Positions 1 to 7,679 of a stretch of 64,000 nucleotides of DNA are shown one piece after another. Every line of letters starts with the position of its first letter. The first letter of the stretch is position 1. The notes beneath the pieces were generated by a model. The model did no database searches, was not told the origin of the DNA, and worked only from the letters and a program-made list of their open reading frames with translations. A program made the translations under genes and the position numbers. The DNA comes from Pseudomonadota bacterium (GTDB lineage Bacteria > Pseudomonadota > Gammaproteobacteria > Steroidobacterales > Steroidobacteraceae), in NCBI GenBank assembly GCA_023428645.1, contig JAEYXD010000054.1:26315-90314 (forward strand). Direction: 5' to 3'.

Positions 1-184
1 CCGGCTGTGCGAGAGCGTCGGCCAGGTCGGTCGTCGCGTGCCGCACGCCGTACTTTTGCGCGGTCTGTTTCGTGGCCTCGAGATCGCGCCCGACGAGCGA
101 CACGACTTCGATGCCGCCGATCTGCTTGATCGCATCCAGATGTTTCTGGCCGAAGGCGCCGGCGCCTGCAAGGATGATTTTCAT
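1..184 (-). CDS. ligC: 4-carboxy-2-hydroxymuconate-6-semialdehyde dehydrogenase, N-terminal fragment
   Basis: About 61 residues are visible; the gene runs off the left edge. The protein starts MKIILAGAGAFGQKHLDAI, a Gfo/Idh/MocA-type Rossmann fold with a GAGAFG dinucleotide-binding loop at residues 7-12. By family, LigC oxidises the ring-cleavage product of LigAB, as its hemiacetal, to 2-pyrone-4,6-dicarboxylate with NADP. The fold is seen directly. The LigC assignment rests on its place as the last visible gene after ligA and ligB on the same strand, with about 50 bp between it and ligB. Without the C-terminal half, another Gfo/Idh/MocA oxidoreductase cannot be excluded. Confidence 0.72.
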   Translation of the reverse strand, partial: MKIILAGAGAFGQKHLDAIKQIGGIEVVSLVGRDLEATKQTAQKYGVRHATTDLADALAQP

Positions 185-236
185 AACGCGTCCAAATGGA
201 GATGAATGTAGTGCTCGCGAATGTGGCCCGGGCGCG

Positions 237-1079
237 TTAGCGCGCGTTTTCCAGGATCAAATGGCCCACCGCCGTGTTCGACGCCGGCACGTGATAGAAC
301 CGATGCACCTGTTGCACCCGCGGGTCGAGCGCGCCGCGCATGATCAACCACATCACGAGTTCGATGCCCTCCGAGCCCGCTTCGCGCACGTAATCGAGAT
401 GCGGCATCTTCGCGAGCTCGTCGGGCTCGTTCACGAGCCGATCGAGAAACCGCTGGTCGAATTCCTTGTTGATCAGCCCGGCGCGCGGCCCCTGCAGCTG
501 ATGACTCATGCCGCCGGTGCCCCAGATCTGTACGTTCAGATCCTCGTCGAACGAATCGATCGCGCGGCGAATCGCCTTGCCGAGCTGGTAGCAGCGCATG
601 CCCGAGGGCGGCGGGTACTGCACGACGTTCACGGCAAACGGAATCACCCTGCAAGGCCAGGCCTGCACCTGGCCGAACATCAGCGACAGCGGCACGGTGA
701 GCCCATGATCGACGTCCATGCGATTGATGATCGTCAGATCGAAATCGCTCTGGATCACGGACTGCGCGATGTGCGAGGCGAGCTCCGGATGTCCCTTCAC
801 GACCGGCACCGGGCGCGGGCCCCAGCCCTCGTCCGCGGGCGTGTATTCGTCGGCGCAGCCGATCGCGAACGTCGGAATGATGTCGAGACTGAACGCGGAC
901 GCGTGATCGTTGTAGACGAGAAAGACGACATCCGGCTTCTGCGCCGCGATCCATTGCTTCGAGAACTCGTAGCCCTTGAACAGCGGCGCCCAGTACGGCT
1001 CCTGGGTCTTGTTCAGGTCGAGCGCCGCGCCGATCGCGGGCACGTGCGACGTCGCGACGCCGGCGGTGATCTTAGCCAT
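237..1079 (-). CDS. ligB: Protocatechuate 4,5-dioxygenase, beta (catalytic) subunit
   Basis: This 280-residue class III extradiol dioxygenase opens the protocatechuate ring between C4 and C5 using Fe(II). The N-terminus has the iron ligand in a TSHVPAIG context (H12). A second ligand is H59 in YNDHASAF, and E240 lies in SEGIELVMW. H193 in GTGGMSHQLQG and H125 in MDVDHG sit where catalytic and substrate-binding histidines of Sphingobium LigB lie, all shifted by about two residues. The ATG overlaps the end of ligA by 8 bp, as expected for an obligate alpha-beta complex. The gene is read from the minus-strand lig operon. Confidence is high for family and role. Confidence 0.95.
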   Translation of the reverse strand: MAKITAGVATSHVPAIGAALDLNKTQEPYWAPLFKGYEFSKQWIAAQKPDVVFLVYNDHASAFSLDIIPTFAIGCADEYTPADEGWGPRPVPVVKGHPELASHIAQSVIQSDFDLTIINRMDVDHGLTVPLSLMFGQVQAWPCRVIPFAVNVVQYPPPSGMRCYQLGKAIRRAIDSFDEDLNVQIWGTGGMSHQLQGPRAGLINKEFDQRFLDRLVNEPDELAKMPHLDYVREAGSEGIELVMWLIMRGALDPRVQQVHRFYHVPASNTAVGHLILENAR

Positions 1080-1509
1080 TCGACTTCTCCTCGCTACGCT
1101 TGCCGTCCGGCGTGCTCGCGGGACGATCGGTGTTCGCTGAGCGGCCGCTCTGCGGCGCCCGTCCGCCGTTGAGCATCATCTGCGCGTAGTCTTCCTGTGA
1201 CATGCCCGTCATGAGCGCCGCGGCGTACTGGAAGCTCTTGCCGTCGGTCGCGAAAATCTTCGCGAGAAAATAGATGTTGCCGCCGAGCGCGATCATCTTG
1301 TTGTAATCACGAGCGAGCACGGCTTGTTTCTGCTCCTCGGTCATTTTCCATTCGTCGAGGTACGCGCGCTCGTTCGCCTTGAAGCGCTCGCGGTTCGCGG
1401 CCTTCATGAGCGACATCGCGAACATGTTCAGCGCGTAGCCGAGCCGCGATTGGTCGGCATCGAAAATCGTCGTGCCGGGGATGTTTGCGTAAGGTTTGTC
1501 GAGCGCCAT
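1072..1509 (-). CDS. ligA: Protocatechuate 4,5-dioxygenase, alpha subunit
   Basis: This is a 145-residue, mostly helical small subunit (LigA family). It caps the LigB active site in the alpha2-beta2 enzyme. The N-terminal region includes NIPGTTIFDADQSRLGY and a helical MFAMSLMKAANRERF stretch typical of the family. The C-terminal 30 residues, rich in Ser, Arg and Lys, are low-complexity and may be disordered. An AGGAGA-like ribosome site precedes the ATG. The gene lies between ligI (3 bp gap) and ligB (8 bp overlap) on the same strand. Confidence 0.93.
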   Translation of the reverse strand: MALDKPYANIPGTTIFDADQSRLGYALNMFAMSLMKAANRERFKANERAYLDEWKMTEEQKQAVLARDYNKMIALGGNIYFLAKIFATDGKSFQYAAALMTGMSQEDYAQMMLNGGRAPQSGRSANTDRPASTPDGKRSEEKSNG

Positions 1510-1512
1510 GTC

Positions 1513-2403
1513 TCATCTCTCCCAATACAGCCGCAGCGGATTGTCGACGAGCAACTTGCGCTGTAGTTCCGGTGTGGTCGCTACCTTGCCCGCGTAATTC
1601 ACGAGCTGGCCGTCGTCCGGCATGTGCGACTTCATGTTCGGATGCGGCCAGTCAGTGCCGAACAGCACGCGGTCCGGGAACGTCTCGACGAGCCGGCGCG
1701 CGAACGGCACGACGTCCTCGTACGCTGGCGGGCCGAGCTTCGAGAGGCGCTCCGGGCAACTCACCTTCGACCAGACGTTGCCGTGCTCGCGCATGAGCTT
1801 CACGAACAACTCGAACTCCGGGCCGTCGACCGGCTTCGTCACATCGGGCCGGCCCATGTGATCGACGACGACGATCGTCGGCAGCGCGGTGAAGAAGTCG
1901 TACAGCTCGGGCAGCTCCTGTGCCTCGAAGTAGATGACGACGTGCCAGCCGAGTGGCGCGATGCGCCGGGCGATCGCCATCAGGACCTCGCGCGGTGTCG
2001 TATCGACGAGCCGCTTCACGAAATTGAAGCGTACTCCGCGCACGCCCGCCGCATCGAGCGCCCTGAGCTCCGCGTCGCTGACGTCGGCCTTGACCGTCGC
2101 GACGCCGCGCGCCCGGTCGTTCGAGGCCTGCAGCGCGTCGACGAGCGCGCGATTGTCGGCCCCGTGACACGTCGCCTGCACGATGACGTTGCGCTCGAAG
2201 CCGAGAAAATCGCGCAGCGCCCACAGCTGCTCTTTCGATGCGTCGCACGGCGTGTATTTGCGTTCCGGCGCATACGGAAAAACGTCACCCGGTCCGAACA
2301 CGTGGCAATGCGCATCGACGGCGCCGGGCGGCAGTTTGAAGGTCGGCTTGCTCGGCTGCGGGTGAAACGGCAGCCAATCCGCGTCCATCTGGAACTTGCT
2401 CAT
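1513..2403 (-). CDS. ligI: 2-pyrone-4,6-dicarboxylate hydrolase
   Basis: This 296-residue amidohydrolase-superfamily enzyme hydrolyses the PDC lactone to 4-oxalomesaconate without a metal. The HxH pair is H32/H34 in DAHCHVFGPGD. H182 is in VVDHMGRPD, and the strand-8 aspartate is D251 in FGTDWPHPN. These fit the H31, H33, H180 and D248 set known for Sphingobium LigI. I chose the ATG at 2403 because it overlaps the ligJ stop as ATGA, implying translational coupling. The longer open frame upstream runs through ligJ in the wrong frame. Confidence 0.95.
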   Translation of the reverse strand: MSKFQMDADWLPFHPQPSKPTFKLPPGAVDAHCHVFGPGDVFPYAPERKYTPCDASKEQLWALRDFLGFERNVIVQATCHGADNRALVDALQASNDRARGVATVKADVSDAELRALDAAGVRGVRFNFVKRLVDTTPREVLMAIARRIAPLGWHVVIYFEAQELPELYDFFTALPTIVVVDHMGRPDVTKPVDGPEFELFVKLMREHGNVWSKVSCPERLSKLGPPAYEDVVPFARRLVETFPDRVLFGTDWPHPNMKSHMPDDGQLVNYAGKVATTPELQRKLLVDNPLRLYWER

Positions 2404-3425
2404 AGGCCTCTCGCCCGCAGCGCCTGGTCGAGCCGCGGATAGACGCGGCGTGCATTGAGCTCGTAGATGCGGCGCTTGTCGGCGGCCGGGATCGCGAGCT
2501 TGTCGATGTAGCGCTTCGTGTCGTCGAAGTAGTGGCCCGTTTCGGGATCGATGCCGCGCACGGCGCCGACCATTTCCGAGCCGAACAGAATGTTGTCGAT
2601 GTCGATCACCTCGACGAGCAGGTCGATGCCCGGCTGGTGATACACGCAGGTGTCGAAGAACACATTCTTCATCACGTGCTCCTTGAGCGGCGGGCGTTTC
2701 AGCATGTCGGCGAGGCCGCGGTAACGGCCCCAGTGATACGGGACCGCGCCGCCGCCGTGCGGGATGACGAAGCGCAGCGTCGGAAAGTCCTTGAACAGGT
2801 CGCCTTCGATGAACTGCATGAACGCGGTCGTGTCCGCGTTGATGTAGTGCGCGCCGGTCGCATGGAAATTGGGATTGCACGAGGCCGAGACGTGGATCAT
2901 CGCCGGCACGTCGAGCTCGACCATCCGCTCGTAGAACGGGTACCAGTGCCGGTCGGTCAGTGGCGGCGAGCGCCAGTGCCCGCCGGACGGATCGGGGTTG
3001 AGATTGCAGCCGATGAAGCCGAGCTCGGTGACACAGCGAGTCAGCTCGTGGATCGAATTCTCGATCGGCACGCCCGGCGATTGCGGCAGCTGACAGACGC
3101 CGATGAAATTTTCGGGATAGAGATCGACGACGCGCTTCACGAGATCGTTGCTCGCGCGGGTCCAGGCGAGCGACACGCCCTCGTCGCCGATATGGTGGCC
3201 CATTGCGGAAGCACGCGGCGAGAAGATCGTGAGATCCGCGCCGCGCTCGCGCTGCAGCCGCAGCTGATTCTTCTCGATGCTCTCGCGAATCTCGTCGTCG
3301 CTGATGTGCGCCTGCTGCGGGTCGGGCAGCGTCGGGTCCTTGGTTTTCGCGATCTGCGCATCGCGGAATTTCTGCTGCGCCGCTGGAGCGGTCGTGTAAT
3401 GGCCGTGGCAGTCGATGATGAGCAT
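2400..3425 (-). CDS. ligJ: 4-oxalomesaconate hydratase
   Basis: This 341-residue amidohydrolase-like protein matches the usual LigJ length. It begins MLIIDCHGHYTTAP with the metal-binding HxH at H7/H9. Further conserved stretches are GCNLNPDPSGGHW, VIPHGGGAVPYHWGR and NILFGSEMVG. LigJ hydrates the enol form of 4-oxalomesaconate made by LigU, giving 4-carboxy-4-hydroxy-2-oxoadipate for LigK. The ATG at 3425 is preferred over an upstream TTG at 3431. The gene is coupled to ligI by a 4-bp overlap. It is separated from the next upstream operon gene by about 170 bp of tandem repeat. Confidence 0.92.
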   Translation of the reverse strand: MLIIDCHGHYTTAPAAQQKFRDAQIAKTKDPTLPDPQQAHISDDEIRESIEKNQLRLQRERGADLTIFSPRASAMGHHIGDEGVSLAWTRASNDLVKRVVDLYPENFIGVCQLPQSPGVPIENSIHELTRCVTELGFIGCNLNPDPSGGHWRSPPLTDRHWYPFYERMVELDVPAMIHVSASCNPNFHATGAHYINADTTAFMQFIEGDLFKDFPTLRFVIPHGGGAVPYHWGRYRGLADMLKRPPLKEHVMKNVFFDTCVYHQPGIDLLVEVIDIDNILFGSEMVGAVRGIDPETGHYFDDTKRYIDKLAIPAADKRRIYELNARRVYPRLDQALRARGL

Positions 3426-3469
3426 GAGCAAGCCGTTCGGTTAGCGCGGCAAAGCCGCTAGTGAATCCA

Positions 3470-3606
3470 GGAAAACCATTCGTTCAATGGCAGCCCTCGA
3501 TGAGCGGGAAAGCCATTCGTTCAGCATCGCAGCCCTCGATGAGCGGGAAAGCCCTTCGTCAGCGACCAGCCGTAGATGAGCGGGAATGCCATTCGTTCAG
3601 CGTCCC
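3470..3606. repeat. Short tandem repeat array, about 3.5 units of 37-39 bp
   Basis: Imperfect units begin at about 3470, 3507, 3546 and 3583. Each opens with a GGGAAAGCCATTCGTTCAG-like core, and the first three end with a GATGAGCG core. Spacing is 37, 39 and 37 bp. The array lies inside the lig operon, between the DUF1932 gene and ligJ. It supplies the stop codon of the DUF1932 gene at 3597. The units abut with no spacers. Confidence 0.8.
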
Positions 3607-4511
3607 TTCCCCCGCTCCGCGGGGGAAGGACAGGAAGGGGGCAAGTCCCCCAAGATGGAATCCAGCATCCCCTCGAGCGAGTCCGCCTCCGCGTAGGCGC
3701 GAAACTGCGCCGCCCAGTCCTGGCGTTCGGCGCAGGCGGCGCTCATGTGCGGTGTGAGCCCGGCATTCGCGACCGTCTGTGCGACTTCGCGCATCTCCTC
3801 GGCGCGGCGCGTGCCGTGCAAGAGCGAGCGCGAGATCATGTACCGCGCGAGCTGGCGCCAGTCCGCGGCGGGTATGAGGTCCTGCAACGAACCGAGCACG
3901 GTCGCCTCGACGCCGTGCTTGCGCGCCGCGAGCAGCGATTCGGTCAGCAGTGCTTCGAGCCCCTTGATCATGACCGAGCGGCACATTTTCGCCGCGGAGG
4001 CGCGGCCGACTTCGTGCGCAAACACTTGCGCCCCGGTGAAACCGAGCGTCCGTCCGAGCCGCAGGAAGTCCTCGGCGTGCGCGCCACCGAGGAGAATCGG
4101 GCTCGCGATGCGCCGCGGGCCGATCGGCGACATCACCGCGCCTTCGACATAGCGCGCCCCGGAGGCCGTGACGATGCTCGCCACCTCGCGCTTCATTTCC
4201 GGCGAGACGGAGTTCACGTCCAGGTAGAAGGATCCTGGCGCAAGCCCGGCGAGCACCGAACGTGCGGCGTTCGCATCCTGAGCGGCGGTCACGGCACTGA
4301 TCACCAGTTGCGCATCGCGCACGGCCGTCGGCCCATCGCTCGCCGCGCGCACGCGCGTTCCCTGCAGGGCGCGGCTCGGCATGCTGTCCGGATTCGTGAA
4401 CTGCAGATCCCAGGCGGTGAGGTGCTCGACGCCCGCTTGCGCCAGATCGGCGGCGAGCGTCTGACCGACCTCACCGAAACCGACGAGACAAACGCGTGTG
4501 GCCGCCGTCAT
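3597..4511 (-). CDS. NAD(P)-dependent 6-phosphogluconate-dehydrogenase-like oxidoreductase with DUF1932 C-terminal domain
   Basis: This 304-residue protein has an N-terminal Rossmann fold with CLVGFGEVGQTLA at residues 8-20. An all-helical DUF1932 C-terminal domain includes GRASAAKMCRSVMIKGLEAL, with a Lys like the catalytic one of beta-hydroxyacid dehydrogenases. The substrate is unknown. The gene sits between ligU and ligJ. The ATG at 4511 overlaps the ligU stop as ATGA, so it is probably co-translated with protocatechuate genes; a longer ATG at 4523 is also possible. The last 16 or so residues (DLPPSCPSPAERGKGR) come from a dispersed palindromic repeat and are not family sequence. It may act on an oxo/hydroxy-acid intermediate or a related lignin-derived aromatic. 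Confidence 0.82.
   Translation of the reverse strand: MTAATRVCLVGFGEVGQTLAADLAQAGVEHLTAWDLQFTNPDSMPSRALQGTRVRAASDGPTAVRDAQLVISAVTAAQDANAARSVLAGLAPGSFYLDVNSVSPEMKREVASIVTASGARYVEGAVMSPIGPRRIASPILLGGAHAEDFLRLGRTLGFTGAQVFAHEVGRASAAKMCRSVMIKGLEALLTESLLAARKHGVEATVLGSLQDLIPAADWRQLARYMISRSLLHGTRRAEEMREVAQTVANAGLTPHMSAACAERQDWAAQFRAYAEADSLEGMLDSILGDLPPSCPSPAERGKGR
3604..3645. repeat. Dispersed GC-rich palindromic repeat, copy 1 (diverged)
   Basis: The core is CTTCCCCCGCTCCGCGGGGGAAG, a near-perfect palindrome, followed by a GGAAGGGGG tail. On the minus strand it resembles the copies at 18673, 32911 and 48055. This copy overlaps the 3' end of the DUF1932 dehydrogenase and encodes its Pro/Gly-rich tail. 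Confidence 0.6.
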
Positions 4512-5620
4512 GCGCCGCTCCATACGCTGCGCGGCACGAACACCTCGCCGCTCATCAATTTACGCGCCGTCCGCAGCAGCGCGGAGCGGCGTACCTGCAA
4601 CTCGCCGTTCTCGATCGCGACGTCCATGTCGACCGTGAAGAAGCCGGTCGGATGCTCGACGTCGAGCTGTTTCACTGCCTGCGTCATCGCGCTACCCGCG
4701 ACGCTTGCGGCGACCGATCCCGGCAGCACGCAAGCGGTCGCGACGCTGACCGCGCCGAGCACGCCGATCGCCTCGTGCACGCGATGCGGGATGAACGTGC
4801 GCGTCGCGATGACGCCGCCGTGCCGCGCGGGCGAGACGAGCGTCATCTTCGGCACGGTCTTCTTCGCGACGTCGCCGAGGTTCATGCGCGGACCGACCGC
4901 GAGACGGATTTTCTCGATGCGTGCCTTGAGCTCGGCATCGGCTTCGAGCGCTTCCGGCGGCTCATCGCCGCGCTTGCCGACATCCGCGGCGCGCAGCACG
5001 ACGACCGGCATGCCGTTGTCGATGCACGTGACCTCGACGCCGTCGACGATGTCGATGGCATGGCCGGTCGGCAGCAGCGCCCCGCAGCTCGAGCCCGCGA
5101 CATCGAGGAAGTCGATGGGGATCGGTGCGGCGGTTCCCGGCACGCCGTCGATGCGCGCGTCGCCTTCGTACTCGACGACGCCCTGCGGGGTTTGCACGTG
5201 CGCGACGGCGACACTGCCGGTGTTCACCATGTGAATGCGCACGGGCGTGACGCCGTCGCGCGCGGTGACGAAGCCGTTCTCGATCGACCACGGGCCGACG
5301 CCCGCGAGAATGTTGCCGCAGTTCTGGCTGTCGCTGACTTCGTTCTTGTCGACGGCCACTTGCAGGAACAGGTAGTCGACATCCGCGTCCTCGCGCATCG
5401 AGCGGCTGAGGACCGCAACCTTGCTGGTGAGCGGATGCGCGCCGCCGACGCCGTCGATCTGGCGCACGTCGGGCGAGCCCATGGCGGCGAGCAGCACGCG
5501 ATCGCGGGTCGCGCGGTCGGTGGGGAGGTCCTTGGCGTCGAAGTACAGGCCTTTCGACGTGCCACCACGCATCAAGCTGCAGGGAATCGCCGTCAGCGTC
5601 GTGGCGGTGCGGCGAGGCAT
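4508..5620 (-). CDS. ligU: 4-oxalomesaconate tautomerase (PrpF family)
   Basis: This 370-residue protein has the diaminopimelate-epimerase-like fold of PrpF/LigU/GalD. The hallmark SLMRGGTSKGLYF lies at residues 15-27. K67 (LTSKVAV) and C101 (SQNCGNILAG) match, within one residue, the Lys and Cys implicated in LigU isomerisation. It shifts the double bond of 4-oxalomesaconate to give the LigJ substrate. It starts 1 bp after the ligK stop and overlaps the next gene by 4 bp, so it is tightly embedded in the operon. The pathway context favours LigU over a methylaconitate isomerase. Confidence 0.9.
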   Translation of the reverse strand: MPRRTATTLTAIPCSLMRGGTSKGLYFDAKDLPTDRATRDRVLLAAMGSPDVRQIDGVGGAHPLTSKVAVLSRSMREDADVDYLFLQVAVDKNEVSDSQNCGNILAGVGPWSIENGFVTARDGVTPVRIHMVNTGSVAVAHVQTPQGVVEYEGDARIDGVPGTAAPIPIDFLDVAGSSCGALLPTGHAIDIVDGVEVTCIDNGMPVVVLRAADVGKRGDEPPEALEADAELKARIEKIRLAVGPRMNLGDVAKKTVPKMTLVSPARHGGVIATRTFIPHRVHEAIGVLGAVSVATACVLPGSVAASVAGSAMTQAVKQLDVEHPTGFFTVDMDVAIENGELQVRRSALLRTARKLMSGEVFVPRSVWSGA

Positions 5621-5621
5621 C

Positions 5622-6311
5622 TCAGTCCTCCGCCGGCTGATCGATGTACTTCAGCCCGCGCTCGGCCAGGCGCTCGCGCATCTTGTAAATGTCCAGCCCG
5701 AGCTCGCCGGCCTTCAGGCGCTCGCGTGACTTCGCTTCCTTGTCCTCGCGCGCCTGCGACGCGTGCAGCACGGCTTCCGCACGCTTGCGCGGCACCACGC
5801 ACACGCCATCGTCGTCGGCGAGAATCAAATCGCCGGGATGGATCAGCGCGCCGGCGCATACGACCGGCACGTTCACGCTGCCGAGCGTCTCCTTGACCGT
5901 GCCCTGCGCGGATACGCACTTCGACCACACAGGAAAGCCGAGCTGCGTGAGATCGCGAACGTCGCGTACGCCCGCGTCGATGATCAGACCCCGCACGCCG
6001 CGCGCCATCAGGGAACACGCGAGCAGCTCGCCGAAGTACCCGGCGTCGGAGAACGAAGTGGGGGCAACGACGAGAATGTCACCCTCTCTGCATTGCTCGA
6101 CCGCGACATGAATCATCCAGTTATCGCAAGGCGCGACGCTCACGGTGACGGCCGTGCCGGCGATGCGGGCGCCGGCATAGATCGGCCGCATGTAGGGCGC
6201 GAGCAGGCCGGTGCGCCCTTGGGCTTCGTGCACCGTCGCGACCCCGAACCTGGCGAACTCAGCGACGATGCGCCGTTCCACGCGGCGAATATTCTGTACG
6301 ACGACTGACAT
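5622..6311 (-). CDS. ligK: 4-carboxy-4-hydroxy-2-oxoadipate / 4-hydroxy-4-methyl-2-oxoglutarate aldolase
   Basis: This 229-residue RraA-like class II aldolase splits CHA into pyruvate and oxaloacetate, the last step of the 4,5-cleavage route. The sequence shows FGVATVHEAQGRTGLL near the N-terminus. The metal and pyruvate site is GELLACSLMARGVRGLI followed by DAGVRD (R116, D117). The ATG at 6311 starts MSVVVQNIRR, which fits the family; further upstream residues lie in the promoter. It is the first gene of the lig operon and faces the LysR-type regulator across a 94-bp gap. Confidence 0.93.
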   Translation of the reverse strand: MSVVVQNIRRVERRIVAEFARFGVATVHEAQGRTGLLAPYMRPIYAGARIAGTAVTVSVAPCDNWMIHVAVEQCREGDILVVAPTSFSDAGYFGELLACSLMARGVRGLIIDAGVRDVRDLTQLGFPVWSKCVSAQGTVKETLGSVNVPVVCAGALIHPGDLILADDDGVCVVPRKRAEAVLHASQAREDKEAKSRERLKAGELGLDIYKMRERLAERGLKYIDQPAED

Positions 6312-6405
6312 CACGAGCTCCCGGTGACGACAATCGATTCTGCGCCGGGCTGCCTTCCCCTGGCCAATTGAAATTCCATGCAACCTATAAGAAATTGCTA
6401 ATCCT
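6312..6405. promoter_or_regulatory. Divergent lig operon / LysR-regulator promoter region
   Basis: This 94-bp region separates ligK (minus) from the regulator (plus), the standard layout for a LysR-type activator. It is AT-rich compared with its surroundings. An imperfect dyad TTG-N10-CAA lies at 6368-6383 (TTGAAATTCCATGCAA), a candidate but non-canonical LysR box. The exact operator and promoters are inferred. Confidence 0.5.
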
Positions 6406-7644
6406 ATGGATATCAATTTCCGGTACTTGCAGGTCGCACGCCAGGTTGGCCGTCATCCGACCCTCAGCGCTGCGGCACGGAACATAGCGCTTTCACAACC
6501 GGCCATCACGCAGGCGATCGCGGCTCTGGAGCGTGGCTTGGGCGTTGCGTTATTCAATCGAAGCAATTCGGGGGTAACGGCGACCGAGGCGGGCGGGTTG
6601 TTCCTGGAGCGCGTCGAACGTGCGCTCGCCCACGTGCGCGAGGCCGTGCTCGACACGGTCCGCCTGCCGCCGCGCGAAGCCGCGGTGCAGTTCGCGCGGC
6701 TCGAACGCGCGATGACGACCGCGCAGCTCAACGCCCTCGTCGCCGTCGTCGAGCACGGCAGCTTCAGCCAGGCGGCGCGCGCCGCCGGCGTTTCGCAGCC
6801 GACGGTGCATCGCGCGGCTCGCGAGCTCGAGCGGCTGCTCGGCCTGCCGTTGTTCGAGCGCACGAGCTTTGGCGTGCAGCCGACCCGCGAGGCGCAGCGG
6901 CTCGCGCGCGGGGTGAAGCTCGCGTTCGCCGAGATCGAGCAGGCGCGCGCGGAGCTCGGCGCGTTCGGCGGCGGCGAAGCCGGCCGCACGGTCATCGGCG
7001 CGATGCCGCTTGCACAGAGCTTCTTGCTGCCGCCCGCGCTCATCGAGTTCACGCGCGAGCACCCGCGTCATGCCGTCGCCATTCTCGAAGGCTCCTACGA
7101 CAATCTCGTCGCGGCGCTGCGCGGCGGTACGGCGGACTTGCTGATCGGTGCGCAGCGCGAGCCGCTCTTGTTCAAGGACGTCGTACAGGAGCACTTGTTC
7201 GACGACGAGCTCGCGATCGTCGTGCGCGCGGGTCATCCGCTGCTGGCGCAAAAGCGCGCCACGGTGCGCTCGCTCGCGAAGTACTCGTGGATCGAGCCGC
7301 GCCGCGAGTCGCCGCTCCACGAGCGCTTCGACACGTTGTTTCGCGATGCCGGCGTGCCGGCGCCGCAGTCGACGATCGAATGCAATTCCCTCGTCGCCGC
7401 GCGCTCGCTGCTGCTCGAAAGCGATCGAGTGATGCTGCTGTCCGTACATCAGATCCACTACGACCTCGCCGCCGGCCTGCTTGCTACGCTGCCGCATCCG
7501 CAGGGCCGGGTGACTCGCGCGATCGGCCTCACGACGCGCAGCCATTGGCGGCCGACGCAGACTCAGCAGGCGTTGTTGGAAGTGCTGAGGGCGCGCGCGC
7601 GGCGGGTGCGCGATGATCGCCGCGCTGACATTGCGCCGCCTTAA
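6406..7644 (+). CDS. LysR-type transcriptional regulator with two tandem HTH domains, probable lig regulator
   Basis: This 412-residue protein is about 100 residues longer than a normal LysR regulator. The first winged-helix (about 5-65) includes HPTLSAAARNIALSQPAITQ and GLGVALFNRSNSGVTATEAG. A second complete LysR HTH (about 104-165) includes GSFSQAARAAGVSQPTVHRA and LLGLPLFERTSFGVQPT. The effector-binding domain follows from about 192 (TVIGAMPLAQSFLLPPAL) to 395. Its divergent position next to ligK argues that it controls the operon, perhaps with protocatechuate or a ring-cleavage product. The double DNA-binding head is in a single uninterrupted frame. Confidence 0.92.
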   Translation: MDINFRYLQVARQVGRHPTLSAAARNIALSQPAITQAIAALERGLGVALFNRSNSGVTATEAGGLFLERVERALAHVREAVLDTVRLPPREAAVQFARLERAMTTAQLNALVAVVEHGSFSQAARAAGVSQPTVHRAARELERLLGLPLFERTSFGVQPTREAQRLARGVKLAFAEIEQARAELGAFGGGEAGRTVIGAMPLAQSFLLPPALIEFTREHPRHAVAILEGSYDNLVAALRGGTADLLIGAQREPLLFKDVVQEHLFDDELAIVVRAGHPLLAQKRATVRSLAKYSWIEPRRESPLHERFDTLFRDAGVPAPQSTIECNSLVAARSLLLESDRVMLLSVHQIHYDLAAGLLATLPHPQGRVTRAIGLTTRSHWRPTQTQQALLEVLRARARRVRDDRRADIAPP

Positions 7645-7679
7645 TTGTGCCGATCTGAATCGACTCCCAGAATCACGCC

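Noticed and set aside
1513..2880. Extended 455-codon reading of ligI
   Set aside because: The extra codons are an out-of-frame reading of ligJ; the ATG at 2403 overlaps the ligJ stop and gives the normal 296 residues.
3470..3606. Possible CRISPR array
   Set aside because: Units are imperfect, directly adjoining and without spacers; no cas genes are present.
4496..5896. 466-codon plus-strand open frame
   Set aside because: It lies antisense to ligU and ligK, is Arg/Ala/His-rich, and matches no family; shadow of GC-rich coding DNA.
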